From CAMAXB01 sp964476565 (GTDB lineage Bacteria > Verrucomicrobiota > Verrucomicrobiia > Opitutales > Opitutaceae): a DNA stretch of 50,568 nucleotides. Location: the NCBI GenBank assembly GCA_964476565.1, contig CAYZBG010000036.1, positions 1 to 50,568 of the forward strand, given 5' to 3'. A program made the position numbers and the translations under genes. Within the stretch, counting starts at the first letter, position 1, and the number at the start of each line of letters is the position of its first letter. Positions 7,013 through 15,595 of this stretch are shown piece by piece. The notes beneath the pieces are model-generated. The model had not been told where the DNA came from and did no database searches. It saw nothing but the letters and a program-made list of their open reading frames with translations.

Positions 7013-7113
7013 ACCTGCTGTCCCGGCAAGTGCCGAGACCGGCGCGATCAGGAGCCGCCCCCCCTGATACGAATGTGGCACGGACGCCACGTGTTAGAAT
7101 CAAGGAAGATATC

Positions 7114-7926
7114 ATGTCTGTTGTCATCAATACCAACTTCGCGGCGACCGTCGCCTCGAACAACCTCGCCGCCTCCAACGAAATGTTGCAGAAGAGCCTG
7201 AACCGGCTCTCGAGCGGCTCGAAGATCGTCAATCCCGCCGATGATGCGGGTGGTCTCGCGGTTTCGATGAAGCTGTCCGCCGCCGCCAAGCGGTCCGGCG
7301 CCGTCATCACCAACATCGCCAACTCGGTTTCGTTCCTGCAGGCGCAGGACGGCGTGCTCAAAGTCACCGGCAAGGTGCTTGAGCGCATGGGCGAGCTCCG
7401 CACCCTCTACACTGATCCGACGAAGAACACCGACGACCTTGCGAACTACGACGCCGAGTTCACGCAGCTCCAGGAGCAGCTGAACTCCCTCGTGGCCGAG
7501 GAATTCAACAGCGTCGCGCTCTTCGGTTCCGACACGCTGAATGTCCCGGTCTCCGAGACCGGCACGTCCACGGTCGACGTCACGAGCAAGAACCTCGGTG
7601 ACGCCGCCCTCGGCATCGGGTCCCTCACCGCCGGCACCGTCTCGGACCTCGGTGACATCCAGCTGACCGACATCACCGCGGCGATCCAGAACGTCGCCAC
7701 GATGCGCGCCAACAACGGCGCCGAGCAGAGCCGCCTGGGCTTCGCCGCCGAGGTGCTCACGGTCAACAAGGCCAACCTCGAGGCCGCCAACAGCCGGATC
7801 ATCGATGTAGATGTGGCCGAGGAGTCCACGCGACTCGCGCGCTGGAACATCCTGGTGCAGTCCGGCACGGCGATGCTCTCGCAGGCGAACCAGAGCGCGC
7901 AGATCGCGCTCAAGCTGCTCGGCTAA
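7114..7926 (+). CDS. fliC: Flagellin, first copy
   Basis: This 270-residue flagellin polymerises to form the filament after export. The N-terminal D0/D1 part (MSVVINTNFAATVASNN, then LNRLSSGSKIVNPADDAGG) and the C-terminal D1/D0 part (NILVQSGTAMLSQANQ) are clear, and there is almost no variable outer domain, hence the small size. The central segment around residues 145-165 is Ser/Thr-rich and surface-exposed in known flagellins, so it is a candidate for O-glycosylation. The ATG at 7114 is preceded by AAGGAA and gives the canonical start; a longer frame from 7030 is discarded. It has its own sigma-28 promoter. A second, equally long copy follows after 244 bases. Confidence 0.95.
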   Translation: MSVVINTNFAATVASNNLAASNEMLQKSLNRLSSGSKIVNPADDAGGLAVSMKLSAAAKRSGAVITNIANSVSFLQAQDGVLKVTGKVLERMGELRTLYTDPTKNTDDLANYDAEFTQLQEQLNSLVAEEFNSVALFGSDTLNVPVSETGTSTVDVTSKNLGDAALGIGSLTAGTVSDLGDIQLTDITAAIQNVATMRANNGAEQSRLGFAAEVLTVNKANLEAANSRIIDVDVAEESTRLARWNILVQSGTAMLSQANQSAQIALKLLG

Positions 7927-7966
7927 GCCGGCCTTTCCCTCTCCTTCCCCGCCGCGCGGGCCGGCT
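7926..7966 (+). terminator. Inverted repeat after the first flagellin gene
   Basis: AGCCGGCC (7926-7933) pairs with GGCCGGCT (7959-7966) across a 25-base loop, beginning at the last base of the stop codon. Without a T-run it may stabilise the 3' end of the flagellin mRNA or attenuate read-through into the second copy. The remaining intergenic DNA to 8170 shows no sigma-28 site that I can find. Confidence 0.4.
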
Positions 7967-8170
7967 AGTCCCCGGTCCCGCGGCCTGGAGCCAACGCGGT
8001 TGTCTGTCTCCGGGGAAGTTTCGGTTCATTGACAGTCTCCCCCTTTCTGTGTCCGCGCGCTGTCGCGGCACGAAGACTTTTCGCCGCATACGCGGCGGAC
8101 GGCGCGGTCCGGAGCCGTTTCTCCCGGACCCGTGGCGACGACGGATAGTCGCATTTATCAAGGATAGAAC

Positions 8171-8983
8171 ATGTCAGTCGTGATTAACACTAACTTCGCG
8201 GCAACGGTTGCCTCCAACAACCTGGCCGCTTCGAACAGCATGCTCCAGCGCAGCCTTAACCGGTTGTCCTCGGGCTCGAAGATCGTGAACCCGGCCGATG
8301 ACGCTGGTGGTCTCGCCGTGTCGATGAAGCTGTCTGCTGCGGCCAAACGTTCGGCCGCTGCGAACGCCAACATCGGAAACTCCGTGTCCTTCCTGCAGAC
8401 GCAGGACGGCGTGCTCAAGGTCGCCGGCAAGGTTCTTGACCGCATCAGCGAGCTCAAGACCCTGTACGCCGATCCGACCAAGAACGCGGACGACCTCGCG
8501 AACTACGACGCCGAGTTCACCCAGTTGCAGGAGCAGCTGACCTCGCTCACCGGCGAGACGTTCAACGACGTGGCGCTCTTCGGCAGCTCCGACCTCACCT
8601 CCCAGGTGTCCGAGGACGGCTCGCAGTCGGTTGCGCTCACGGGCAAGAACCTCTCCGACGCGACGGACGGCATCGGCGCCATCACTGCCGGCACCGTCTC
8701 GGACCTCGGTGACATCAACCTGTCGGACATCACCACCGCGATTCAGAACGTCGCGACGATGCGCGCCAACAACGGCGCCGAGCAGAGCCGCCTTGGCTTC
8801 GCTTCCGAAGTGCTGACGGTCAACAAGGCCAACCTCGAAGCCGCCAACAGCCGCATCATGGATGTGGATGTGGCCTCGGAGTCCACGCAGCTCGCACGTT
8901 GGAACATCCTGGTTCAGTCTGGCACCGCCATGCTGTCTCAGGCCAACCAGAGTGCGCAGTCGGCCCTGCGTCTCATCGGCTAA
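8171..8983 (+). CDS. fliC: Flagellin, second copy
   Basis: This is a 270-residue paralogue of the preceding flagellin, identical in length and nearly identical in its N-terminal 110 and C-terminal 80 residues. The differences concentrate at residues 130-170, for example SQVSEDGSQSVALTG in place of VPVSETGTSTVDVTS, the exposed Ser/Thr-rich part. A good ribosome-binding site (AAGGAT) precedes the ATG. No clear sigma-28 promoter is seen in the 244 bases before it, so it may be read through from the first copy or use another sigma factor. The tandem pair suggests a two-flagellin filament or a recent duplication. Confidence 0.95.
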   Translation: MSVVINTNFAATVASNNLAASNSMLQRSLNRLSSGSKIVNPADDAGGLAVSMKLSAAAKRSAAANANIGNSVSFLQTQDGVLKVAGKVLDRISELKTLYADPTKNADDLANYDAEFTQLQEQLTSLTGETFNDVALFGSSDLTSQVSEDGSQSVALTGKNLSDATDGIGAITAGTVSDLGDINLSDITTAIQNVATMRANNGAEQSRLGFASEVLTVNKANLEAANSRIMDVDVASESTQLARWNILVQSGTAMLSQANQSAQSALRLIG

Positions 8984-9106
8984 GGCCCGCCCCAACAGGG
9001 ATTGTCCTGATTCGCCCAATCCCGGCCGTCGCACCCGCGACGGTCGGGCTAGGCGGATCGGACAGCCCTGCGGAGGCCCCGGTCAGCCAGATCCAGCTAG
9101 GCCAAC

Positions 9107-9132
9107 AAGGCCCCGGCGCAAGCCGGGGCCTT
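9107..9132 (+). terminator. Strong hairpin after the flagellin genes
   Basis: A perfect 11-bp stem (AAGGCCCCGGC at 9107-9117 with 9122-9132) is closed by a GCAA tetraloop. It is followed by CGCCGTTTCT rather than a pure T-run. It lies between the flagellin stop (8983) and the convergent glycosyltransferase stop (9199), so it can serve both directions. Confidence 0.7.
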
Positions 9133-9198
9133 CGCCGTTTCTGGGGCCGGAGATCGATGACCGAACCGTCGCCTCGCAAGGCCCGCAGGGCCTCGGGC

Positions 9199-10257
9199 TT
9201 ACGTGAACCGGGCGATCGCCTCGGCAACCACCGTACCCACCGTCTCGTGACGGTTGAAATGGGCGTAGATCCGGCGCCGCTCCGCCACCGGCAGAGCCAG
9301 CGCTTGTTCGCACGCGGCCGTGAGGGCCCTGAGATCGCCGTGGGCGTAACGCACAATCAACCCCGCCTGCGCCAGCGCCTCGAGGCGCCCGCCCGGTTCC
9401 GAATCCTCGGAAACCGGCACCATGCCAAGACAGCCCGACCAGAACGGCCGATCAGTATGGGTCTTGGCCATGCCCGGGGTGGCGAACATGCGTCCCTCCG
9501 GACAGAAACCGACCTTGTAGCGATGGAGCGAATACCGCTCGTTGACGGCGATGGAATGGTCCGTGCTGGCGACAAACCGGTCCTTGAACACCGTCTGCAG
9601 GTGTTCGATCTGCCGGCGTCGATGCGGCGTCAGGCCCATTTGGGAGCCCAAAAAGAGTATCTTCTCCTCCGGCTCCTCGTTGAAGGGCGCCGCGAACGGC
9701 ACGAGGTTGGCCACCCAGCTGCGGTGAATCGTGAGGCACTCGGGCCGCAAGGCCGCCCTGCCTTGCTCCGCCAGCGGCGCCTCGTCGTGGATGAGCACAT
9801 CGAGATGCGGCGCGATCTCGGCAAAGCATGGCATGCGCCGGCTCGCCTCATCGAACGAGTAATAGAGCACGCGAACCCCGAAACGCCGCAGGAAGGCGAG
9901 TGTTTTGCCCGCCACGGGCGCCAGCTTCTGCGGCGTCTGCGCCATCAGGACAAACCACCAGGTCTCGCCCGCCGGCTTGCGCGCCGCCGCTTGGACAAAC
10001 GCCGCCATCCCGGTCGGCCCGACCACCTCGGCGGGAAGCATCGCCCCACCCTCGACGGTCGCGGCGGCGAAGCACCGTGCACACTCGCCATACCAATCGC
10101 AGTCCAGCCGGGCCTTGCGCACGAGCTCAGGATCCGCCGGATCCGCCGTCCGCGCCGCCACGTCAAATGCCGGCAACGCGGCGAGGTAAACCTCCGCCGC
10201 CTGCAAAGCGTCGGCCCAAGGATTGAAGACGATGAGGCGAAGAGAGGGCTCCGGCAC
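9199..10257 (-). CDS. Glycosyltransferase, CgeB/GT1-like
   Basis: This 352-residue protein is probably a cytoplasmic glycosyltransferase with a GT-B fold. The C-terminal half shows the features of the CgeB-like 'Glyco_trans_1_2' group: a KTHTDRPFWSGCLGMVPVSE segment followed by LAQAGLIVRYAHGDLRALTAA and a terminal helix. The N-terminal half (FNPWADALQAAEVY onward) contains a Cys pair (YGECARCFAA). The start is a GTG at 10257, 23 bases after the previous gene. As the last gene of the minus-strand cluster that faces the flagellin genes, it probably adds or extends a flagellin glycan; donor and acceptor are unknown. Confidence 0.75.
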   Translation of the reverse strand: MPEPSLRLIVFNPWADALQAAEVYLAALPAFDVAARTADPADPELVRKARLDCDWYGECARCFAAATVEGGAMLPAEVVGPTGMAAFVQAAARKPAGETWWFVLMAQTPQKLAPVAGKTLAFLRRFGVRVLYYSFDEASRRMPCFAEIAPHLDVLIHDEAPLAEQGRAALRPECLTIHRSWVANLVPFAAPFNEEPEEKILFLGSQMGLTPHRRRQIEHLQTVFKDRFVASTDHSIAVNERYSLHRYKVGFCPEGRMFATPGMAKTHTDRPFWSGCLGMVPVSEDSEPGGRLEALAQAGLIVRYAHGDLRALTAACEQALALPVAERRRIYAHFNRHETVGTVVAEAIARFT

Positions 10258-10280
10258 AGATCCAATCAGCCTAACCCCTG

Positions 10281-12740
10281 CTAGAGGGCAACCTCACTCA
10301 CGGCCAACCGCGGTGCGACCGGGGAAGGTTTAGGCAGTGATGCAGTCTTGCCGCTCCCCAGCTTGGTGAGGCTTGCCTGCACACTTTCCTGCAAGGCCGG
10401 ATAGCCCGCCTTCTCAGCCAGAGGCAGCGCCTTCTCGAGCAGGAATCGGGCTTTGCCTGGTTCAAACCGGCCAAGATGCGGCGCAATGCCTGCAATCGCC
10501 TCGATAATAACCTTTAGATTACGGCAACCCTCGACTGCCTTCACTCCTTCGATCATGAGGCGAACGGCAGCTTTCTCCTGCCTCATTTCGATCAGGACGA
10601 GTGCAGCCTCGAGTTTCGATTTCCACAACACGCCATAATGGGCAAGTTGGGCAATCGCCTCCATCTCGATCGACTGAACGCGCTTCAAATACATCCCCTG
10701 GGCAAATTGTACGAGAGCTCGGAGATCTGGATGAACGGCCTGCAGGTACGGCCGGATATTCGCCTGGTGATTGGCATGGACCGGAGTCTTGCGGTTAACG
10801 GTGGCTTCGGTCTCGTTCAGCCGATACCAAGCGAGCGGCTCCGGCACGGTCTCGAGTGAGTAGCCGGCGAGGACGGCTCGGGCCAGGACTTCCCAGTCCT
10901 CGTGGCCGACACCCCATTCCTCGTGGAAACCACCCACTGCGACAAAGACCTCGCGGCGCCAAAGACCGTTGGTATCGCCAAAATTGTTGCGCAGCGCACC
11001 GGTGCCAAGATCGTCACCCAGGAACAGCCAACGGTTAGTCGGCTTGAGATTGGCATGCGGCTGGGCGTGACCGGAAAAGGTGTCCAGGCAGCAGGTCACG
11101 ATGTCGGCACCCGTGCGGAGCGCCACCCGGACGAAGGTCGAGAGCGCATTCGGCTTGGCACAGTTATCATCGTCCATGAACAGAATGTATTCACCCCGCG
11201 TCTCACGCACCGCACGATTGCGAGCTGCACCCGGGTAGCGATTCTCCGCATTGCGCAACAGGCGCCAACCCCGCGCGGCAAACTGCGGCTCCAGTTCCGC
11301 AAGTAAGGCGTGGGCTTCAGGCTGGGTACTGCCGTCGTCGATCAGCACGACCTCGAAGTTGCGGTAGTCCTGAGCCTCTATCGAGGCGAGCGCCTGACGG
11401 AGATACGCAGGGCGATTCCAGTGGGACATGCAAATACTGACCAGCGGTGATGCATCCAAGTCGAACGCTGGCACGGCCACTGGCGCCGCCAGGCCTTCAT
11501 GCCACGCAGACCAGGCCCGTTCGTTGGCTTTCTGCTCTACGGCGTAGCGGGCGGGACGAACGCCCTCCTGCCAAGCTCGGGCAAGCCGGGCCGCAAAGGC
11601 CGGCGCACGCAGCGGGAAACAGGTAGCCGCAAGATCATCGGGGGCGATCATCTCGGGAATTCCCCCGGCGTCGCTGGCGAGGAAGGGGACCTGAGCACCT
11701 AAGCACTCGAGGACGGTATTGGGCAGGTTGTCGACCAGAGAAGGAATGACGGCAAGACGGCCCTCGCCCTGCAGGTAATCCATCGCCCCCATCTGATCGC
11801 GGTCGCTGATGACCTCGATCTTCCAAGGCCATGACTTGGCACGCTCAGCAAGGTACTCCTGACTCTCGCGCCCGTGAACACGATCCGATTTCCCGAGAAA
11901 GCTCACCCGCTTAGTGGCGAAGCGCGGATCTTGGGAAAGCCGGTCCAGAGCGTCACAGAAGAGAACCAGACCCTTGCGGATTTCGAGCCGGCCGAAGAAC
12001 ACCAGTTCATTGATCACATGGACTCGGTCGGCATCTGGCTTGGGCTGGCGGGCGGTTGCGGGCCGCACGTACTGCTGCACGTAGGTTCTCTCCGGCAACG
12101 TCCACCCACGGTCCACCATCCAACGGAGCAGATATTGACTCGGGCTCACCACTACGTCGGCCAGCCGGACACTACTACGTTCGAGATAGTCGAGTTCGAC
12201 GTCGTCCGCCTGCGTCACGTACTCACCGTTGCTCAGTTTGTGCCATAGCGTCGGTCCGTGAGTGTGGATGCACATCAGCGTGTCGGCGAAGGCCAGGCCC
12301 TGCCGCTTGGCGCGCATCGCAAAATAACCGGGCCCTTTCCACTCCGAGAAATGAATGACGTCGAAGGCGGGCTGCTGCTTGAGCCAGAGATACCCTTCGT
12401 ACGCCTTGTTGACGTGCCAGCGTGAGTTTAGGTTAAGGCCACTCTCCGGCAACGGGAGGAAACGAATGCCTTTGCGACGATAGTGTTCGATCCAGTGTTC
12501 AAGGGTCTTGTTCTCGCACCACTTACCCGCCAAGAAAAGTAGGGTCACGTCATGGCCCGCGGCCGCCAGGGCTTCGCCAAGTGAGGTGAAGGCCGTTCCG
12601 ACTCCGCCGTTTTTGACCGGCCCGACGAAGTCGAAGCTCGCGATGCAAATACGACGGCGCTTTCCAGGGCTTCCGACAAGATCAGGAAGCACCGGCCAAG
12701 ACCGAGTAGACGATACAGGTGCGGACAATGCGGAGATCAT
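10281..12740 (-). CDS. Two-domain glycosyltransferase (GT4 plus GT2)
   Basis: This 819-residue cytoplasmic protein joins two enzymes. Residues 30-415 form a GT4-type GT-B domain (NGGVGTAF near the N-terminus; NLPNTVLECLGAQ and AGGIPEMI at the donor site). Residues about 430-660 form a GT2-type GT-A domain (PLVSICMSHWNRPAYL, VVLIDDGST, and a metal-binding FMDDDN). The remaining 150 residues are helical and resemble TPR-like packing. A single chain carrying a retaining and an inverting transferase could add two sugars in sequence. It starts 11 bases after the TPR-methyltransferase gene, so they are co-transcribed. The acceptor is presumably flagellin or its glycan, by context. Confidence 0.85.
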   Translation of the reverse strand: MISALSAPVSSTRSWPVLPDLVGSPGKRRRICIASFDFVGPVKNGGVGTAFTSLGEALAAAGHDVTLLFLAGKWCENKTLEHWIEHYRRKGIRFLPLPESGLNLNSRWHVNKAYEGYLWLKQQPAFDVIHFSEWKGPGYFAMRAKRQGLAFADTLMCIHTHGPTLWHKLSNGEYVTQADDVELDYLERSSVRLADVVVSPSQYLLRWMVDRGWTLPERTYVQQYVRPATARQPKPDADRVHVINELVFFGRLEIRKGLVLFCDALDRLSQDPRFATKRVSFLGKSDRVHGRESQEYLAERAKSWPWKIEVISDRDQMGAMDYLQGEGRLAVIPSLVDNLPNTVLECLGAQVPFLASDAGGIPEMIAPDDLAATCFPLRAPAFAARLARAWQEGVRPARYAVEQKANERAWSAWHEGLAAPVAVPAFDLDASPLVSICMSHWNRPAYLRQALASIEAQDYRNFEVVLIDDGSTQPEAHALLAELEPQFAARGWRLLRNAENRYPGAARNRAVRETRGEYILFMDDDNCAKPNALSTFVRVALRTGADIVTCCLDTFSGHAQPHANLKPTNRWLFLGDDLGTGALRNNFGDTNGLWRREVFVAVGGFHEEWGVGHEDWEVLARAVLAGYSLETVPEPLAWYRLNETEATVNRKTPVHANHQANIRPYLQAVHPDLRALVQFAQGMYLKRVQSIEMEAIAQLAHYGVLWKSKLEAALVLIEMRQEKAAVRLMIEGVKAVEGCRNLKVIIEAIAGIAPHLGRFEPGKARFLLEKALPLAEKAGYPALQESVQASLTKLGSGKTASLPKPSPVAPRLAVSEVAL

Positions 12741-12751
12741 GGTCGAGGGAG

Positions 12752-14239
12752 TCAGGAGGACACTTTTTCCATCCAGAACGAGCTGCCGTAGACCGGCTGA
12801 ATCTTGCCGTAAAGGCGCTCAAGCTCGGTCTGGCGATGGAGGAAAATGAAGCGGTTCGCGAGCGTGATGCGGTAAGCATCGTTATGCATCAGGAAGGCTT
12901 GGAGTACGTACTGCTCGTTCCACGTCTGACCGCGGTCGAAAATCCACGGCTTGGGATACTCGTGAGGCAGCGAAATGTCGTGAATATGGATCAGCACCCC
13001 CGGCTTCAGCCTCGGCAGCACGTGGAAGAAGAACCAATTCACATCACTGCCCACCTTGGCGCAGTGTGAACCGTCATAGAAAAGGACATCGCCTGCCTCC
13101 AGCTGATCGTAGATCGCCGGATCCGCACGCTGAATTATCTTGCGATGAATCGTCCAGGTGGACGGCAGGTGCCTGAAAATTGCCGGGTTGGGATAGGGTT
13201 CGATCAGGGTGACTGCACAGTCGTGTCCTTCGGCCCGATTGCGTTCCAGTGCCCGTTTGAGCAACAGACTCGACCAACCGCAGCCGATCTCCACGTACCG
13301 TTTGGGTTTGCGAGCCCGAACGAGCCCATACTGAACCAATGCATCCGCGTTCTCCCAAAAATTGTTCTTCCAAGCGAAACGCGAACAATCGCCAGCTGGC
13401 TCGGCCGGAACATCGGCAAGCTCCGAAACAAAAGGTGCCAGCTCCCGGGCAGCTGCCAGCTGCTCGTCGAGTCTCCAGTTGATCGCCGGAGGAGTCAGGG
13501 GAGGATTCACCCACAGGTCAGGATTAGCCTCGAGGAAATCGACGTCGTTGAGCGGAGAATAGTAGTCGTTGCCCTGCACATGAAAGCCAGCCTGCTGCAG
13601 GCGCCGGAAGCCCACCTGCGCTAGAAGTGACCTGAGATGCGCTTGAAGCTCCTGCTTTGTCGCCCGTGACCAGTCGACCCGCGACGGCATCGGCCCGCCT
13701 GCAACCTGGGCGGTATTCGTAGTAGCCGGTGACTGGTTCTGCACGACGGTTCGCTTCTGGGGAAGAGCGAGACACTCGTTCGCCAGAAGCATCACATCCT
13801 GATCGTCCGGGACGATGGCCATGAGCTGCTTGCAGAGCGTCATGGCCGCATCGACATCACTCGCGTTGATCGCGAGCCGGGTCTTCACCTTGAGCGCGAT
13901 GACGTCATTCGGATCGATCGCCAGCGCCCGATCTGCTGACGCAGAGGCTTCGGCGGCGCGGTGCAAGACCTGTAACGCCATCGCACGGCATGCGTGCACG
14001 ACACTTTGCTCCGGCGCGAGCCGGACGCATGCGTCGTACGCCTCCAAGGCGCCGGAGACATCCTTTCCATTCATGCGCGCATGCCCCAGCAAGATGGACA
14101 GCTCTGCATTGTGCGGCGCCTCCTCGAGCGCCTCTTTCAACGCTTCAGCTGCCGCAGGCCAGTCTGCCTTAACGAACGCTTCTTGGGCGCGTTCAAGCCG
14201 TGACATCTCAGTTTTTTCGGGAGCAAGGGAGGCATTCAT
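12752..14239 (-). CDS. TPR protein with a C-terminal class I methyltransferase
   Basis: This 495-residue protein has tetratricopeptide repeats at residues 10-150 (A-x-E-x-L and G-x-A-x-x-x-Y patterns, e.g. GKDVSGALEAYDACVRLAP). A Pro/Gln-rich linker follows. From about residue 300 there is an S-adenosylmethionine-dependent methyltransferase domain with motif I EIGCGWSS and a post-I segment DVLFYDGSHCAKVGSDVNW resembling the Methyltransf_24/cephalosporin-hydroxylase group. TPR arrays bind proteins, so the module could bring a methyltransferase to flagellin or to partner transferases. Its ATG overlaps the stop of the preceding glycosyltransferase by 4 bases. Sugar O-methylation is the likely chemistry, by inference. 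Confidence 0.85.
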   Translation of the reverse strand: MNASLAPEKTEMSRLERAQEAFVKADWPAAAEALKEALEEAPHNAELSILLGHARMNGKDVSGALEAYDACVRLAPEQSVVHACRAMALQVLHRAAEASASADRALAIDPNDVIALKVKTRLAINASDVDAAMTLCKQLMAIVPDDQDVMLLANECLALPQKRTVVQNQSPATTNTAQVAGGPMPSRVDWSRATKQELQAHLRSLLAQVGFRRLQQAGFHVQGNDYYSPLNDVDFLEANPDLWVNPPLTPPAINWRLDEQLAAARELAPFVSELADVPAEPAGDCSRFAWKNNFWENADALVQYGLVRARKPKRYVEIGCGWSSLLLKRALERNRAEGHDCAVTLIEPYPNPAIFRHLPSTWTIHRKIIQRADPAIYDQLEAGDVLFYDGSHCAKVGSDVNWFFFHVLPRLKPGVLIHIHDISLPHEYPKPWIFDRGQTWNEQYVLQAFLMHNDAYRITLANRFIFLHRQTELERLYGKIQPVYGSSFWMEKVSS

Positions 14240-15570
14240 TGGACGGAGGCAGGGGTGGTTGTGGGTGAAGCGACGATTACGTAGGAAAATTTCGGGGCCC
14301 GCCAGATACCCCAGCGGTATGCGTTCGATCCACCGATCGAGCGCACTTCGAGTGAAACCTCATGAAAGCCATCCGACCGTTCAGGAACTGCTACACTCAG
14401 TTCGTGCCAGCGGCGGTCAGCGGGAATGTGCACCGGATCAAGTGCGACCACGTGCACTACGCGTCCGTCGATACGCAGGTGAAACTCACAGCCGCCCGCG
14501 CCCGGTTTGTCCCACGCCAGGGGATGCACGCAGACCGCCGAAAGGAAACGGCCACGTTCGCCGGTCGGGATACGAAAGGTTAGGTCCACCGGGGGCTGCA
14601 TGTAGATACCGCGATCCTGACGACCATCGAGAGTGACATCCCAGATGGCAGCCTGGTCTTCACGCCCTTTGCCTCGGCGGGCTTTGCCGAAATGGCGGAG
14701 CAGCGGATAGGACTCCGAGCTTGAATCTTCTCCTGCATCACCCGTTGCGCCGCCAAATCCTGCGCCGGGAGTTTCCTCCTGCTGGCGACGCATCCACTGA
14801 TTCGCCTTGAACAGGTCCGACATGCTCTGCTGCAGGAGATCCGCGCCCGAGGCAAACCGCTCGGGATAGAGCCGGGCCATCTTTACCAACGTGGCTAGGC
14901 GCGTGGCGTGCATATGTTCACCATCTTTGCTCATGCTGCCGCCATGCACGCGATAGTTCGCGAGCGCCTCTGCGACGAAAGCTGCCCGGTGCCCTGCGCC
15001 AGACACCCTCAGCCAGAGTTCGTAGTCGGCGTGGCCCCCCAGTTCGGGATCGAATCCACCCAGCGCGTCAAGAATTGAGCGCCGGATCATGACCGTATGC
15101 GGCGGGAAATAGCCGCCCAGCATCAGCGAGCCAAAAACGTTGCCACTCAATTCGCGTTGCGTGGATGCGATGGAGAATTGGTCGGGTACGGCACAGCCCT
15201 TCTCATCGGTCGTCACGATGTCGCAATAAACGAACCCGAGCGAGGGGTCCGCATCGAGCAGCGCCGCCTGCCGCGCGACTTTGGTGGGTGCGAAGGTGTC
15301 ATCGGAATCGAGGAAGCAAAGGTAGTCGCCGGTCGACTCCTCAATTCCGCGATTTCGCGCTGCAGGTAGCCCACGGTTCTCCTGGCGCACATACTTGAAA
15401 CGTGGGTCAGCGACATAGCCCGCAGCCACGGCACTGGTGTGGTCAGGCGAGCCGTCGTCGATGACGATGACTTCTAGATCCGGGTGGGTCTGCGTCAGGG
15501 CACTGTCGATGGCCTCGCCCAGAAAGTGGGCCTGCTTGAAGCAAGGGATAATGATGCTGACTTTGGACAC
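14236..15570 (-). CDS. Family 2 glycosyltransferase with a C-terminal beta domain
   Basis: This 444-residue protein has a classic GT2 domain in residues 1-240: KVSIIIPCFKQAHFLGEAI, EVIVIDDGSPD, a CFLDSDD metal site, and the acceptor-side GGHADYELWLR. After a linker of about 80 residues, residues 320-440 form a beta-rich domain (GIYMQPPVDLTFRIP, HELSVAVPERS) that looks like a carbohydrate-binding or jelly-roll module. I chose the GTG at 15570 because it gives the normal GT2 start and follows the upstream stop by 25 bases. The longer frame to 15654 runs inside the upstream gene. No good ribosome-binding site is seen, so translation may be coupled. Confidence 0.85.
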   Translation of the reverse strand: MSKVSIIIPCFKQAHFLGEAIDSALTQTHPDLEVIVIDDGSPDHTSAVAAGYVADPRFKYVRQENRGLPAARNRGIEESTGDYLCFLDSDDTFAPTKVARQAALLDADPSLGFVYCDIVTTDEKGCAVPDQFSIASTQRELSGNVFGSLMLGGYFPPHTVMIRRSILDALGGFDPELGGHADYELWLRVSGAGHRAAFVAEALANYRVHGGSMSKDGEHMHATRLATLVKMARLYPERFASGADLLQQSMSDLFKANQWMRRQQEETPGAGFGGATGDAGEDSSSESYPLLRHFGKARRGKGREDQAAIWDVTLDGRQDRGIYMQPPVDLTFRIPTGERGRFLSAVCVHPLAWDKPGAGGCEFHLRIDGRVVHVVALDPVHIPADRRWHELSVAVPERSDGFHEVSLEVRSIGGSNAYRWGIWRAPKFSYVIVASPTTTPASVQ

Positions 15571-15595
15571 GATGGAGGCGGGTTGAACGGAGGAC

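Larger units (their letters stand above)
6668..7113. promoter_or_regulatory. Divergent control region between fliD and the first flagellin gene
   Basis: This 446-base stretch holds two sigma-28-type promoters facing outward (6725-6698 minus; 6985-7012 plus) and a 26-base alternating purine/pyrimidine tract near the fliD promoter. I see no gene in it. The centre (6770-6950) is very GC-rich and featureless to my eye. Confidence 0.7.

Noticed and set aside
8070..8090. Possible sigma-54 promoter upstream of the second flagellin (GGCACG about 90 bases before the gene)
   Set aside because: The -24 part fits, but the -12 position has CTTTT instead of TTGC, so the essential GC is missing.
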